Shown piece by piece: positions 18,096-25,310 of a stretch of 37,071 nt of DNA. How positions within the stretch are numbered: position 1 is the stretch's first letter; each line of letters begins with the position of its first letter. Origin of the DNA: Ignavibacteria bacterium GWF2_33_9 (lineage in GTDB: Bacteria > Bacteroidota > Ignavibacteria > Kapaibacteriales > UBA2268). The translations under genes were made by a program, and so were the position numbers. The stretch is from NCBI GenBank assembly GCA_001804565.1, contig MHAC01000017.1:1695-38765 (forward strand). Reading direction: 5' to 3'. The notes beneath the pieces are model-generated. The model worked only from the letters and a program-made list of their open reading frames with translations, made no database searches and had not been told where the DNA came from.

Positions 18096-18293
18096 TTTAT
18101 AAAGTTATAAAGTTATAAAGTTATAAATAAATCAAACTTGACAAACTTTATAAACTTGATAAACTTGATAAACTTAATAAACTTGATAAACTTAATAAAC
18201 TTGATAAAATTGATAAAATTGATAAAATTGATAAACTTGATAAACTTGATGATCTTGATGATCTTGATAACTTGATAAACTTGATAACTTGAT
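18094..18293. repeat. Intergenic tandem array: (GTTATAAA)n then about 18 units of AAACTTGAT
   Basis: The left part is one GTTTATAAA and three GTTATAAA units (18095-18127). From 18134 to 18293 there are about 18 units of 8-9 nt with consensus AAACTTGAT and variants AAACTTAAT, AAAATTGAT, GATCTTGAT and AACTTGAT. The two parts are inverted relative to each other: AGTTTATAAAGTT (18094-18106) is the exact reverse complement of 18144-18156. The array starts inside the stop codon of the SDR gene and ends inside the start codon of the next thiolase. The same sequence units form the inverted arms around the four-helix-bundle gene at 20350. Confidence 0.93.
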
Positions 18294-19482
18294 GAACTTA
18301 AATGACATAGTAATAATATCCGGCTGCAGAACTGCAATGGGAAAATTTGGAGGAACCCTCAAAAATGTTCCTTCTTATGATTTAGGTGCACATGTAGTTA
18401 AGGAATCTATAAAACGAGCAGGACTTACAGGAGAGCAAATTGATGATGTAATTCTAGGAACATGTCGTCAGGCAGGGAATGGACCAAATCCTGCACGAAC
18501 AGCAGCTGTAAATGGCGGAGTAAAACAATCAACTCCTGCCATATCCTTAAATATGGCTTGTCCTTCAGGGATGAGAAGTGTTGTTATGGCTTCACAATCA
18601 ATTCTTTTGGGTGAATCTGAAATCGTTATTACCGGTGGTTTTGAAAATATGAGCTCAATCCCCTATCTATTGAAAAATGCACGCTGGGATGGTTTCAAAA
18701 TGGGGAATAAAGTTCTGGAAGATGGTTGGAGCGACAGTATTGACCCACTGATAAATCAAGGTATGGGTGAAACTGCCGAAAATTTATTTGATAAATATAA
18801 AATATCAAAAGAAGAACAAGATCTGTTCGCAGTTAATAGTCATATGAAGGCAGCTGATGCTCAAAAAAATGGCTGGTTCGATGAAGAAATTGCTCCGATT
18901 GAAATATCAGCTTCAAAAAAATCAAGTTCTATAATTTTCGATAAAGACGAGACGATTAGATATAATGCTAATCTGGAAGATATGGCAAAATTGAAACCGG
19001 CATTCAGAAAAAACGGAGTCGTTACTGCCGGGAATTCATGTGGTTTGAGTGATGGTGCTGTTTCAATGATTGTTACAAGTCGTCAAAAAGCAATTGAATT
19101 GAATGCTAAACCACTTTTTTCTATATTATCTTATTCTTCTATTGCAAGCGATCCTTCTATGATGGGTGAAGGTCCCGGATTTGCTATCCCTATTGCTTTG
19201 CAAAGAGCTAATCTATCTTTGAATGATATTGATGTAATTGAAATCAATGAAGCATTTGCAATCCAGGTTTTGACAAATGTTCAAACATTGAGTATTAATC
19301 TTGAAAAATTAAATATACATGGTGGTGCGATTGCATTAGGTCATCCAACAGGCATAAGTGGAGCCAGAATAATTTTGACTGCCTATTATGCACTTAAAAG
19401 ACTGAATAAAACATATGCCCTGTGTTCAATTTGTGGTGCCGGTGGTGTTAGTATGGCAATGGTAATTAAAAGAGAAAATTAA
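18292..19482 (+). CDS. Acetyl-CoA C-acyltransferase (thiolase)
   Basis: This is a 396-residue canonical thiolase. GCRTAMGKFGG is at the N-terminus, the nucleophile C90 lies in NMACPSGMRS, then come INEAFAIQ, the histidine motif GHPTGISGARI and the second cysteine in CGAGGVSMA. Unlike the first thiolase, all motifs are standard. The track starts at a TTG (18289), but ATG at 18292 fits the family N-terminus better. That ATG lies at the very edge of the repeat array, so ribosome binding must occur on repeat sequence. Being adjacent to dch, it probably acts in the ring-cleavage product route (3-oxopimeloyl-CoA) or on acetoacetyl-CoA. Confidence 0.92.
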   Translation: MNLNDIVIISGCRTAMGKFGGTLKNVPSYDLGAHVVKESIKRAGLTGEQIDDVILGTCRQAGNGPNPARTAAVNGGVKQSTPAISLNMACPSGMRSVVMASQSILLGESEIVITGGFENMSSIPYLLKNARWDGFKMGNKVLEDGWSDSIDPLINQGMGETAENLFDKYKISKEEQDLFAVNSHMKAADAQKNGWFDEEIAPIEISASKKSSSIIFDKDETIRYNANLEDMAKLKPAFRKNGVVTAGNSCGLSDGAVSMIVTSRQKAIELNAKPLFSILSYSSIASDPSMMGEGPGFAIPIALQRANLSLNDIDVIEINEAFAIQVLTNVQTLSINLEKLNIHGGAIALGHPTGISGARIILTAYYALKRLNKTYALCSICGAGGVSMAMVIKREN

Positions 19483-19500
19483 GAAAGGATTGATAAATAT

Positions 19501-20274
19501 ATGCAAAAAGTAAAATTCGAATATCAACATGAAGGAAGCGTTGCCAAAATTATTCTTGATGATGGCAAAGGAAATGTAATAGACAAAATCATGATGAATG
19601 ATTTGTTGGAATTGTTTGCAACTTTTAAAAATAACAATCATATCAAATTAATCACATTCGAAGGTGCCGGAAAGAATTTTTCTTATGGAGCAAGTGTAGA
19701 AGAACATCAAAAGGAATTAGCAAACGAAATGCTTACAGGATTTCATAATTTATTCCATGCAATGGTGGATTTACATATTCCAACTTTGGCAAAAATTTCA
19801 GGTAGTGCTCTTGGTGGTGGATTTGAATTACCTTTGTTTTGTAATTTTCTTTTTGCAGATAAAACTGCAAAAATTGGTCAACCTGAAATTTTGTTAGGTG
19901 TTTTTGCGCCACCAGCTTCGATAATGTTACCTTTAAAAATCGGGAATTCTAAAGCTGAAGAATTATTGATAACAGGAAAAGTTATTTCTGCTGAAGATGC
20001 TAAACAATTAGGTTTGATTAATGAAGTATTCGAAGACAAAGAAGAGATGGAAAATGCAGTTCAGGATTGGATACAAAAAAACATACTTGGTAAAAGTGCA
20101 TCTTCTCTACGTTATGCAACTCAAGCTGCACGTGCTTCGTTTGATTATTTTATGAAAAAAAATCTTACTGCATTCCACGAGTTATTTGTTAATAAATTAA
20201 TGGAAACTAATGATGCAAATGAAGGAATCAATTCATTTATGGAAAAAAGAAAACCTGAATGGAAGAACTGTTAA
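19501..20274 (+). CDS. dch: Cyclohexa-1,5-diene-1-carbonyl-CoA hydratase (dienoyl-CoA hydratase)
   Basis: The protein is a 257-residue crotonase-family enzyme. The stretch FSYGASVEEH (residues 60-69), GSALGGGFELP (oxyanion loop, 101-111), FAPPAS (135-140) and the C-terminal DANEGINSFMEKR-PEW match the Dch subgroup as I know it from Thauera and Rhodopseudomonas rather than general enoyl-CoA hydratases. Dch adds water to the cyclic dienoyl-CoA made by benzoyl-CoA reductase, giving 6-hydroxycyclohex-1-ene-1-carboxyl-CoA. The presence of bcr, had and oah in the same run supports the call. An AAGAAAGGA sequence lies about 9 nt before the ATG. The stop codon overlaps the inverted repeat around the following small gene. 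Confidence 0.9.
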   Translation: MQKVKFEYQHEGSVAKIILDDGKGNVIDKIMMNDLLELFATFKNNNHIKLITFEGAGKNFSYGASVEEHQKELANEMLTGFHNLFHAMVDLHIPTLAKISGSALGGGFELPLFCNFLFADKTAKIGQPEILLGVFAPPASIMLPLKIGNSKAEELLITGKVISAEDAKQLGLINEVFEDKEEMENAVQDWIQKNILGKSASSLRYATQAARASFDYFMKKNLTAFHELFVNKLMETNDANEGINSFMEKRKPEWKNC

Positions 20275-20310
20275 GTTTATAAAGTTTATAAAGTTCATAA
20301 AGTTATAAAG
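20274..20310 (+). repeat. Left arm of 37-bp inverted repeat
   Basis: AGTTTATAAAGTTTATAAAG and its continuation to 20310 match the reverse complement of 20687-20723 at 32 of 37 positions without gaps. The last base of the dch stop codon is the first base of the arm. The arm is made of the same GTTTATAAA-type units as the array at 18094. Confidence 0.92.
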
Positions 20311-20349
20311 TTATATTGTTTATTAAGAATAAATATTAATTAAAAAAAT

Positions 20350-20694
20350 ATGATATTTGAAAAATTTGAAGATATAATAGCATGGCAAAAAGCAAAAGTC
20401 TTAACAATAGATATTTATAAAGCATTTTCTGAAAGTAAAGACTACGGATTTAAAGACCAAATTCAAAGAGCATCGGTTTTAATAATGAACAATATCACTG
20501 AAGGTTATGAAAGAAAATCAAACAATGAAGTTAAACAGTTTTTATATATTGCAAAAGGTTCTTGTGGAGAAGTACGCTCAATGTTAATGTTAGCAAAAGA
20601 ATTTAAAAAAATGAAAGAATCAGAGTATTCTAAACTATTTACTCTTTCTGAAGAAATTTCGAAAATATTTTCAGGATTAATTAAAACTTTATAA
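20350..20694 (+). CDS. Four-helix-bundle protein (23S rRNA-intervening-sequence/S23 family, Avd-like)
   Basis: This 114-residue protein begins with FEKFEDIIAWQKAKVL and has DQIQRASVLIMNNITEGYER, FLYIAKGSCGEVRSML and a terminal helix EEISKIFSGLIKTL, the standard layout of the four-helix-bundle S23 family. Members occur inside 23S rRNA intervening sequences and as stand-alone genes. The Avd accessory proteins of diversity-generating retroelements are structural relatives that bind RNA and reverse transcriptase. Basic residues are plentiful. The gene interrupts the benzoyl-CoA operon between dch and an HgdB-family gene. Its stop codon lies within the right arm of a 37-bp inverted repeat. The function of stand-alone members is not established. 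Confidence 0.88.
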   Translation: MIFEKFEDIIAWQKAKVLTIDIYKAFSESKDYGFKDQIQRASVLIMNNITEGYERKSNNEVKQFLYIAKGSCGEVRSMLMLAKEFKKMKESEYSKLFTLSEEISKIFSGLIKTL

Positions 20695-20723
20695 CTTGAT
20701 AAAATTGATAAACTTGATAAACT
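20687..20723 (-). repeat. Right arm of 37-bp inverted repeat
   Basis: CTTTATAACTTGATAAAATT and its continuation to 20723 form the partner of 20274-20310, with five mismatches. The arm overlaps the last codons of the four-helix-bundle gene and ends 7 nt before the ATG of the next gene. Its AACTTGATA units are the same as in the 18134-18293 array, in the same orientation. Confidence 0.92.
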
Positions 20724-20730
20724 AAAATAT

Positions 20731-21960
20731 ATGGCAGAAATAGTAAAATTACAATCAGTGAGTCATCTGCGAAAAACAATGGATGATTATTTTGTACGCT
20801 TAAAAGATGCAACAGAAACAGGAAGCAAAAAAATAGCATGGTGTACAAGCGTTGGACCGGCGGAATTACTCTATTCAATGGGATTTGAAGTTTATTTTCC
20901 CGAGAATCACGGTGCAATGCTCGGTGCAGCGAAAGTAGCTGATAACTATATCCCAATTGCTGTTGCTCAAGGATATTCACCTGATATTTGTTCATATCTT
21001 ACAAGCGATGTCGGTGCATTTCTTGCGAATGAAACTCCTTTGCAAAAAAGTGGCTTAGCTTCTGTTCCCAAACCTGACGTATTAGTTTACAATACAAATC
21101 AATGTGGTGAAGTTCAGGATTGGTTTGAATATTATGCCAAACATTTTGATGTTCCGATATTTGGGATTATAACTCCTTTAAAAATAAATGAATTAACGGA
21201 AACGATTATTAGTGGAGTTGCTAAACAAATTGAAGAATTAGTTCCCGAATTAGAAAAAATTTCAGGTATTAAGTTTGATTTAGATAAGTTCAAAGAAACA
21301 ACCCGTTTATCTCATGATGGCTGCGTACTATGGAGACAAGTATTAGAAACTGCTCAGAATCTGCCTGCCCCAATTAACTTCTTTGATTCTGCAATACATA
21401 TGGGGCCAATTGTTGTAATGCGGGGTACTAAGTATGCTGTAGATTATTACAAAATTCTTTTGGCAGAATTGGAGGACAGAATTAAAAATAACATAGCAGC
21501 AGTTCCAACTGAGCAAATCCGAATTTATTGGGATGGAATGCCATTGTGGTATAAATTAAGCAGTATGGCTAAACTTTTTTCAGGTCTGGATACATGTGTT
21601 GTTGCTTCAACTTATTGTAATAGTTGGGTTTTTGATGATTTGGATCCTGAAAATCCGTTTTATTCTGCCGGTTTAGCTTATTGCAAATTATTCATTGTGA
21701 GATCGGATGAGGAGAAGCAAAAAGTTTTAGAAAAATTAATGGATGATTTTTCTATTGACGGAATTATTTACCACGATTCTAAAACTTGCGCAAGAAATTC
21801 GAACAATCGTTTCGGGCTTCCTGTCAGACTACAGGAAAGTACAAATATTCCATATTTGGAAATTAATGGAGATTTAAACGATTCACGTTGTTTTAGCGAA
21901 GAACAAAGCATAATAGCTATTGAAACATTTATTGATCAATTAAAAAGCAGAAAACAGTAA
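20731..21960 (+). CDS. HgdB/BcrB-family Fe-S protein, possible double-cubane type, unknown substrate
   Basis: The 409-residue protein belongs to the BcrB/BcrC/HgdB/FldB family and is clearly related to the BcrB encoded downstream (shared pattern TG-KK-CT/YT, D-CSYL, PSPI/PAPI, GPI, VVAS-Y). Three cysteines match the likely cluster ligands of BcrB: C87, C125 and C353. It has further cysteines at C38 and C296, where BcrB has Thr (T38, T305), plus C318. This six-cysteine set resembles what I recall of YjiM/double-cubane-cluster proteins, which hold an [8Fe-9S] cluster as homodimers. It is followed after 3 nt by its own activator-like ATPase. It could be a 2-hydroxyacyl-CoA dehydratase-type or a reductase of a different aryl-CoA or small molecule. 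Confidence 0.72.
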   Translation: MAEIVKLQSVSHLRKTMDDYFVRLKDATETGSKKIAWCTSVGPAELLYSMGFEVYFPENHGAMLGAAKVADNYIPIAVAQGYSPDICSYLTSDVGAFLANETPLQKSGLASVPKPDVLVYNTNQCGEVQDWFEYYAKHFDVPIFGIITPLKINELTETIISGVAKQIEELVPELEKISGIKFDLDKFKETTRLSHDGCVLWRQVLETAQNLPAPINFFDSAIHMGPIVVMRGTKYAVDYYKILLAELEDRIKNNIAAVPTEQIRIYWDGMPLWYKLSSMAKLFSGLDTCVVASTYCNSWVFDDLDPENPFYSAGLAYCKLFIVRSDEEKQKVLEKLMDDFSIDGIIYHDSKTCARNSNNRFGLPVRLQESTNIPYLEINGDLNDSRCFSEEQSIIAIETFIDQLKSRKQ

Positions 21961-21963
21961 ATA

Positions 21964-22719
21964 ATGTATAAAGTTGGAATAGACCTTGGTTCATCATACA
22001 CAAAAGGTGTTCTTGTGGATAGTAGTAATCAAATTATTGATTACCATTTAGTTAAGACCGGGTTTGATTTTAATCGTTCATCGAAAAGAATAATTGACAA
22101 ATTTTCAGAAAATTTCAAAATTGACTTACCAATTTATACTTGTGGATATGGTAGAGAAAAATTAGAAGTTGAATCTGTCTCAAATTCCGAAATTATGGCT
22201 TTGGCAGAGGCTGTTTACCATCTTTACAATAAAAAGTGTTCAGTTATTGATATTGGTGGTCAGGATACTAAGTACATTAAAATAAATGAAATCGGCAAAG
22301 TTGATAAATTTAGAATGAACAGAAAATGTGCTGCCGGAACAGGTTCATTTTTAGAAGAAATTGCTTTCAGGCTGGATGTTTCTGCTACGGAATTTAATTC
22401 TTTTGCAGAACAAGCAACTGAAACAATTAAAATAAATAGTTTTTGTACAGTTTTCGCTGTGTCGGAAATTGTTGGAATGATAAAAAATGGTTTAACAATG
22501 CCTAATATTGTTTTGGGAATTTATAATTCTATACTAGATAGAAGCTTTGAATTGGCAAATATTGACGATTCCTTAATTTTAACAGGTGGGATTCCGGATT
22601 ATCATCCGATAATATTAAAACTAATTCAAAAGAAAATTCCTAATGCTGTGAGCCCTGAGAAATCACAGTTTATGGCTGCATATGGAAGTGTGTTATTGAA
22701 TACAAAAAGAGTAAATTAA
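21964..22719 (+). CDS. HgdC/YjiL-type ATP-dependent activator (Fe-S ASKHA ATPase)
   Basis: This 251-residue BadF/BadG/HgdC-family ATPase has phosphate-binding GIDLGSSYTKG (5-15), CGYGR, DIGGQDTK (96-103) and the two cysteines expected to hold a [4Fe-4S] cluster across a homodimer: C122 in RKCAAGTGSF and C161 in SFCTVF. Its length fits homodimeric activators of 2-hydroxyacyl-CoA dehydratases and of double-cubane proteins, not the larger BcrA. It is coupled to the preceding HgdB-like gene by a 3-nt gap, so it most likely energises electrons for that protein. It is separate from the BcrA/BcrD pair encoded 3 kb downstream. Confidence 0.87.
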   Translation: MYKVGIDLGSSYTKGVLVDSSNQIIDYHLVKTGFDFNRSSKRIIDKFSENFKIDLPIYTCGYGREKLEVESVSNSEIMALAEAVYHLYNKKCSVIDIGGQDTKYIKINEIGKVDKFRMNRKCAAGTGSFLEEIAFRLDVSATEFNSFAEQATETIKINSFCTVFAVSEIVGMIKNGLTMPNIVLGIYNSILDRSFELANIDDSLILTGGIPDYHPIILKLIQKKIPNAVSPEKSQFMAAYGSVLLNTKRVN

Positions 22720-22748
22720 TTATCTATTAAATTTAAATACTAATTATT

Positions 22749-23915
22749 TTGGAAACATTAAAAGAACTTATTAAATATTGCGAAGATGTCGCTTTTGACT
22801 TAAATTTCACAAAAGCAAAAGAATGGAAAATACAAGATAAAAGCCGTGTCCTGGTTGGTTTTATGCCTATTTATTTTCCAAGGGAAATCGTTCATGCTGC
22901 TAATGGATTAGCAGTTGGGATTCTTGGGGGCGGCGATAAAAAACAAATCTTCAAAGGGGATGCTTACTATCAATCCTATATTTGCCATATGCCAAGAGGA
23001 ATTGTTGAATTAGCACTCGACAAACATTTCGAAGAATTTGACGGATTTATTTTCCCATCAATCTGTGATGTGATTCGGAATCTTTCCGGGATGTTTAGAT
23101 TATTCAAGTTAGGTAGATTTATTAAATATCTTGATTTTCCTCAAAATTTTCAGAGTCATATTGGCGGCACGTATTATCAACACGAATTACAGTCCATATT
23201 AGATTACATATATGAAATTAACGGTGTTGAGATAACGGCTGAAAGGCTGAATAACTCAATCTCATTATTTAATAAAAATCGTGAATTAACAAATAAGATA
23301 TATGAAATCAGACAATCATTTCCTTGGCGAATGACTGCTGCTGATTTATATAATGTTGTTAGAGCCGGTTATGTTATGCCAGTTGAAGAGCATAATATTA
23401 TATTAGATCGAATCATATCTTATTTAAATGAAGATATAGGCAATCCACTCGATAAAATCAGAGTATTGGTCATTGGTGCCTTTTGCGAACAACCACCTTT
23501 AGGTCTGATAAGAACAATAGAAATGGCTGGTTGTTATATAGTCGAAGATGACTTTTTACTTGGAGCAAGATGGATTCAGGGAAATGTTGATACCCGAACT
23601 GACAAACCATTAGAAACATTGTGCAATACTTATTTATCTCAAAGTACTTTCTCTTCTTCAGTTTACGATGCGGATAATCCTAAGGAAAATAGATTATTAA
23701 AACAATTTAGCGATAGAAAAGCTGATGGGATTATTTTTGCAGCACCTAGTTTCTGTGACCCTGCATTATTGGATCATCCAATTTTACAAAAAGCTTGCAA
23801 TGATAATAATATTCGTTATATAAGCTTCCTATTCAGTGAAAATACCGGTCAATTTAAAGTTATAAAAGAACAAGTTGGAACATTTTCAGATTCGATTAAA
23901 CTTTGGGAAGTTTAG
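22749..23915 (+). CDS. bcrC: Benzoyl-CoA reductase subunit C
   Basis: The 388-residue protein is one of the two subunits forming the active-site module of ATP-dependent class I benzoyl-CoA reductase. It is in the first position of a bcrC-B-A-D set and its length matches Thauera BcrC (about 385). Candidate cluster ligands are C79 (SYICHMPRG), C106 (PSICDVIRN) and C336 (PSFCDPALL), the three cysteines at the conserved family positions. With BcrB it holds the Fe-S clusters where the aromatic ring is reduced by two electrons. The gene starts with TTG at 22749; the next in-frame ATG would delete about 38 residues of family sequence, so TTG is preferred. It is cytoplasmic and oxygen-sensitive by family. 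Confidence 0.87.
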   Translation: METLKELIKYCEDVAFDLNFTKAKEWKIQDKSRVLVGFMPIYFPREIVHAANGLAVGILGGGDKKQIFKGDAYYQSYICHMPRGIVELALDKHFEEFDGFIFPSICDVIRNLSGMFRLFKLGRFIKYLDFPQNFQSHIGGTYYQHELQSILDYIYEINGVEITAERLNNSISLFNKNRELTNKIYEIRQSFPWRMTAADLYNVVRAGYVMPVEEHNIILDRIISYLNEDIGNPLDKIRVLVIGAFCEQPPLGLIRTIEMAGCYIVEDDFLLGARWIQGNVDTRTDKPLETLCNTYLSQSTFSSSVYDADNPKENRLLKQFSDRKADGIIFAAPSFCDPALLDHPILQKACNDNNIRYISFLFSENTGQFKVIKEQVGTFSDSIKLWEV

Positions 23916-23995
23916 AGATTTATTAAGTTAAGTTATAATATGAAAAATCGTATATGTGTTAATTAATTAAAAATAGAACAATCTGAATAAAATAT

Positions 23996-25276
23996 ATGTC
24001 TAAAGAAGTAAAAAAAGAAAAAAGTATGGTAATCCAAAAAGAGATGATTGCCAATCTCTTTAAGGAACTGAGCAACGCAAGAGAAACCGGTAAAAAGGTT
24101 GTTTATACCTTTGTCCCCGGTAATATATCTGAACTGATATTATCTTTTGATATGCTCCCTGTTTACCCGGAAATAAATGCATTGCAATCCGGAATGAGAA
24201 AAAAATCAGGTGGTTTTATTCTTGATGCAGAAAAGACTGGTCATTCCGAAGATGTTTGCACGTATGTGAAATGTGATGTTGGAATGTTGCTAAACGGCAA
24301 TATCGGACCTACAGGTGAAAAAATTCCCAATCCTGATTTATTACTTTTAAGTTATACGGGCTGTTTCACTTTTATGAAATGGTTCGAAACATTAAAACGA
24401 CTCTATCCGGGTGTGGAAGTGGCAATGCTCCATACTCCATATCAGGAAGGTGGTAAAATAACTCCGGAAATGACCGAATATATGGTGAAGCAGCTAAAAG
24501 AAGAAGTCATTCCTAAAATGGAAAAAGTATCAGGAAAAAAATATGATGAGGAAAAATTAAAATCTTTGCTGAAAAACACAAGTAAGACCGAAGAGACTAT
24601 TCTCAAAATATTTGAAACTACAAAGAATCGCCCATCACCGATTGATGCTTATTTTGCAGGTGTATATTATATTGGTCCGATTAATAGCGGCTTTAGGGGT
24701 ACAGCTGATGCAGTAAGTTATTATGAGGAATTATTAAAAGAAATTTTGGAAAGAGTCGACAATGGACTCGGTCCTATCACTCCCGAAGGAGAAATGGAAC
24801 ATGAACGATTTCGATTAGTTGTCGAAGGTCCTCCAAATTGGACTCATTTCCGTGAATTCTGGAAACTATTTTATGATATGGGAGCTGTAATTGTTGCTTC
24901 TAGTTATACAAAAGTTGGCGGTGTTTATGATTTGGGCTTTAGAGTTGATCCTGAACAACCTCTCGAAAGTTTATCCAAATATTGTATGAACTGTTACACT
25001 AATTTAAACTTAGAACAACGAGTTGATTTATTGTCAAAACATATACAGGATTATCAGGCAGACGGCTTTTTAGTAAACTCTATAAAAAGTTGTAACTCAT
25101 TTTCGGCAGGACAATTAATGATTATGAACCAATTAGAAAGCAGATTGGAAATTCCGGTTGGATTCATTGAATCTGATTTAGTAGATCCACGGTATTTTTC
25201 GTATTCAAATATTAAGAACCGCCTGGAATCTTTCTTCCAAATGCTGGAACAAAGGAAAATAATTTTAAGCAGATAA
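23996..25276 (+). CDS. bcrB: Benzoyl-CoA reductase subunit B
   Basis: The 426-residue partner of BcrC in the active-site heterodimer is close to the length of Thauera BcrB (about 435). Candidate cluster ligands are C88 (DVCTYVKC), C123 (SYTGCFTF) and C366 (IKSCNSFS). Other family marks are TPYQEGGKITPEM, YYIGPINSGFRGT and FIESDLVDPRYFS. An additional C330-x2-C333 pair is seen. It follows bcrC after 80 nt, the largest gap within the bcr set. Among the three HgdB-family proteins here, this one is the nearest relative of the 409-residue protein encoded at 20731 but lacks two of that protein's cysteines. Confidence 0.88.
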   Translation: MSKEVKKEKSMVIQKEMIANLFKELSNARETGKKVVYTFVPGNISELILSFDMLPVYPEINALQSGMRKKSGGFILDAEKTGHSEDVCTYVKCDVGMLLNGNIGPTGEKIPNPDLLLLSYTGCFTFMKWFETLKRLYPGVEVAMLHTPYQEGGKITPEMTEYMVKQLKEEVIPKMEKVSGKKYDEEKLKSLLKNTSKTEETILKIFETTKNRPSPIDAYFAGVYYIGPINSGFRGTADAVSYYEELLKEILERVDNGLGPITPEGEMEHERFRLVVEGPPNWTHFREFWKLFYDMGAVIVASSYTKVGGVYDLGFRVDPEQPLESLSKYCMNCYTNLNLEQRVDLLSKHIQDYQADGFLVNSIKSCNSFSAGQLMIMNQLESRLEIPVGFIESDLVDPRYFSYSNIKNRLESFFQMLEQRKIILSR

Positions 25277-25310
25277 TTGTAAGTATTAACACTTTAAAAA
25301 TCGTACAAAA

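Larger units (their letters stand above)
20274..20723 (+). mobile_element. Candidate non-autonomous insertion carrying a four-helix-bundle gene
   Basis: A 450-nt unit with 37-bp imperfect inverted ends encloses a single S23/IVS-type four-helix-bundle gene. It sits precisely between dch and the HgdB-like gene of a catabolic operon to which the enclosed protein has no obvious functional tie. Elements of this kind are known as intervening sequences in some 23S rRNA genes, where the ends pair to form a stalk. No transposase, integrase or target duplication is visible, so mobility is only inferred. The alternative is local repeat expansion around a resident gene. Confidence 0.4.

Noticed and set aside
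18134-18293. Array considered as a CRISPR
   Set aside because: Units are 8-9 nt with no spacers and no cas genes nearby; it is a simple tandem repeat.
18113-18337. Minus-strand ORF of 74 aa made of KFI/NFI repeats
   Set aside because: It is the translation of the 9-bp tandem array, whose unit length keeps the frame open. It has no independent coding evidence and overlaps the thiolase start.
20681-20995. Minus-strand 104-aa ORF across the repeat arm and the HgdB-like gene
   Set aside because: It is a shadow of the HgdB-like coding sequence extended by repeat-derived VYQ codons.
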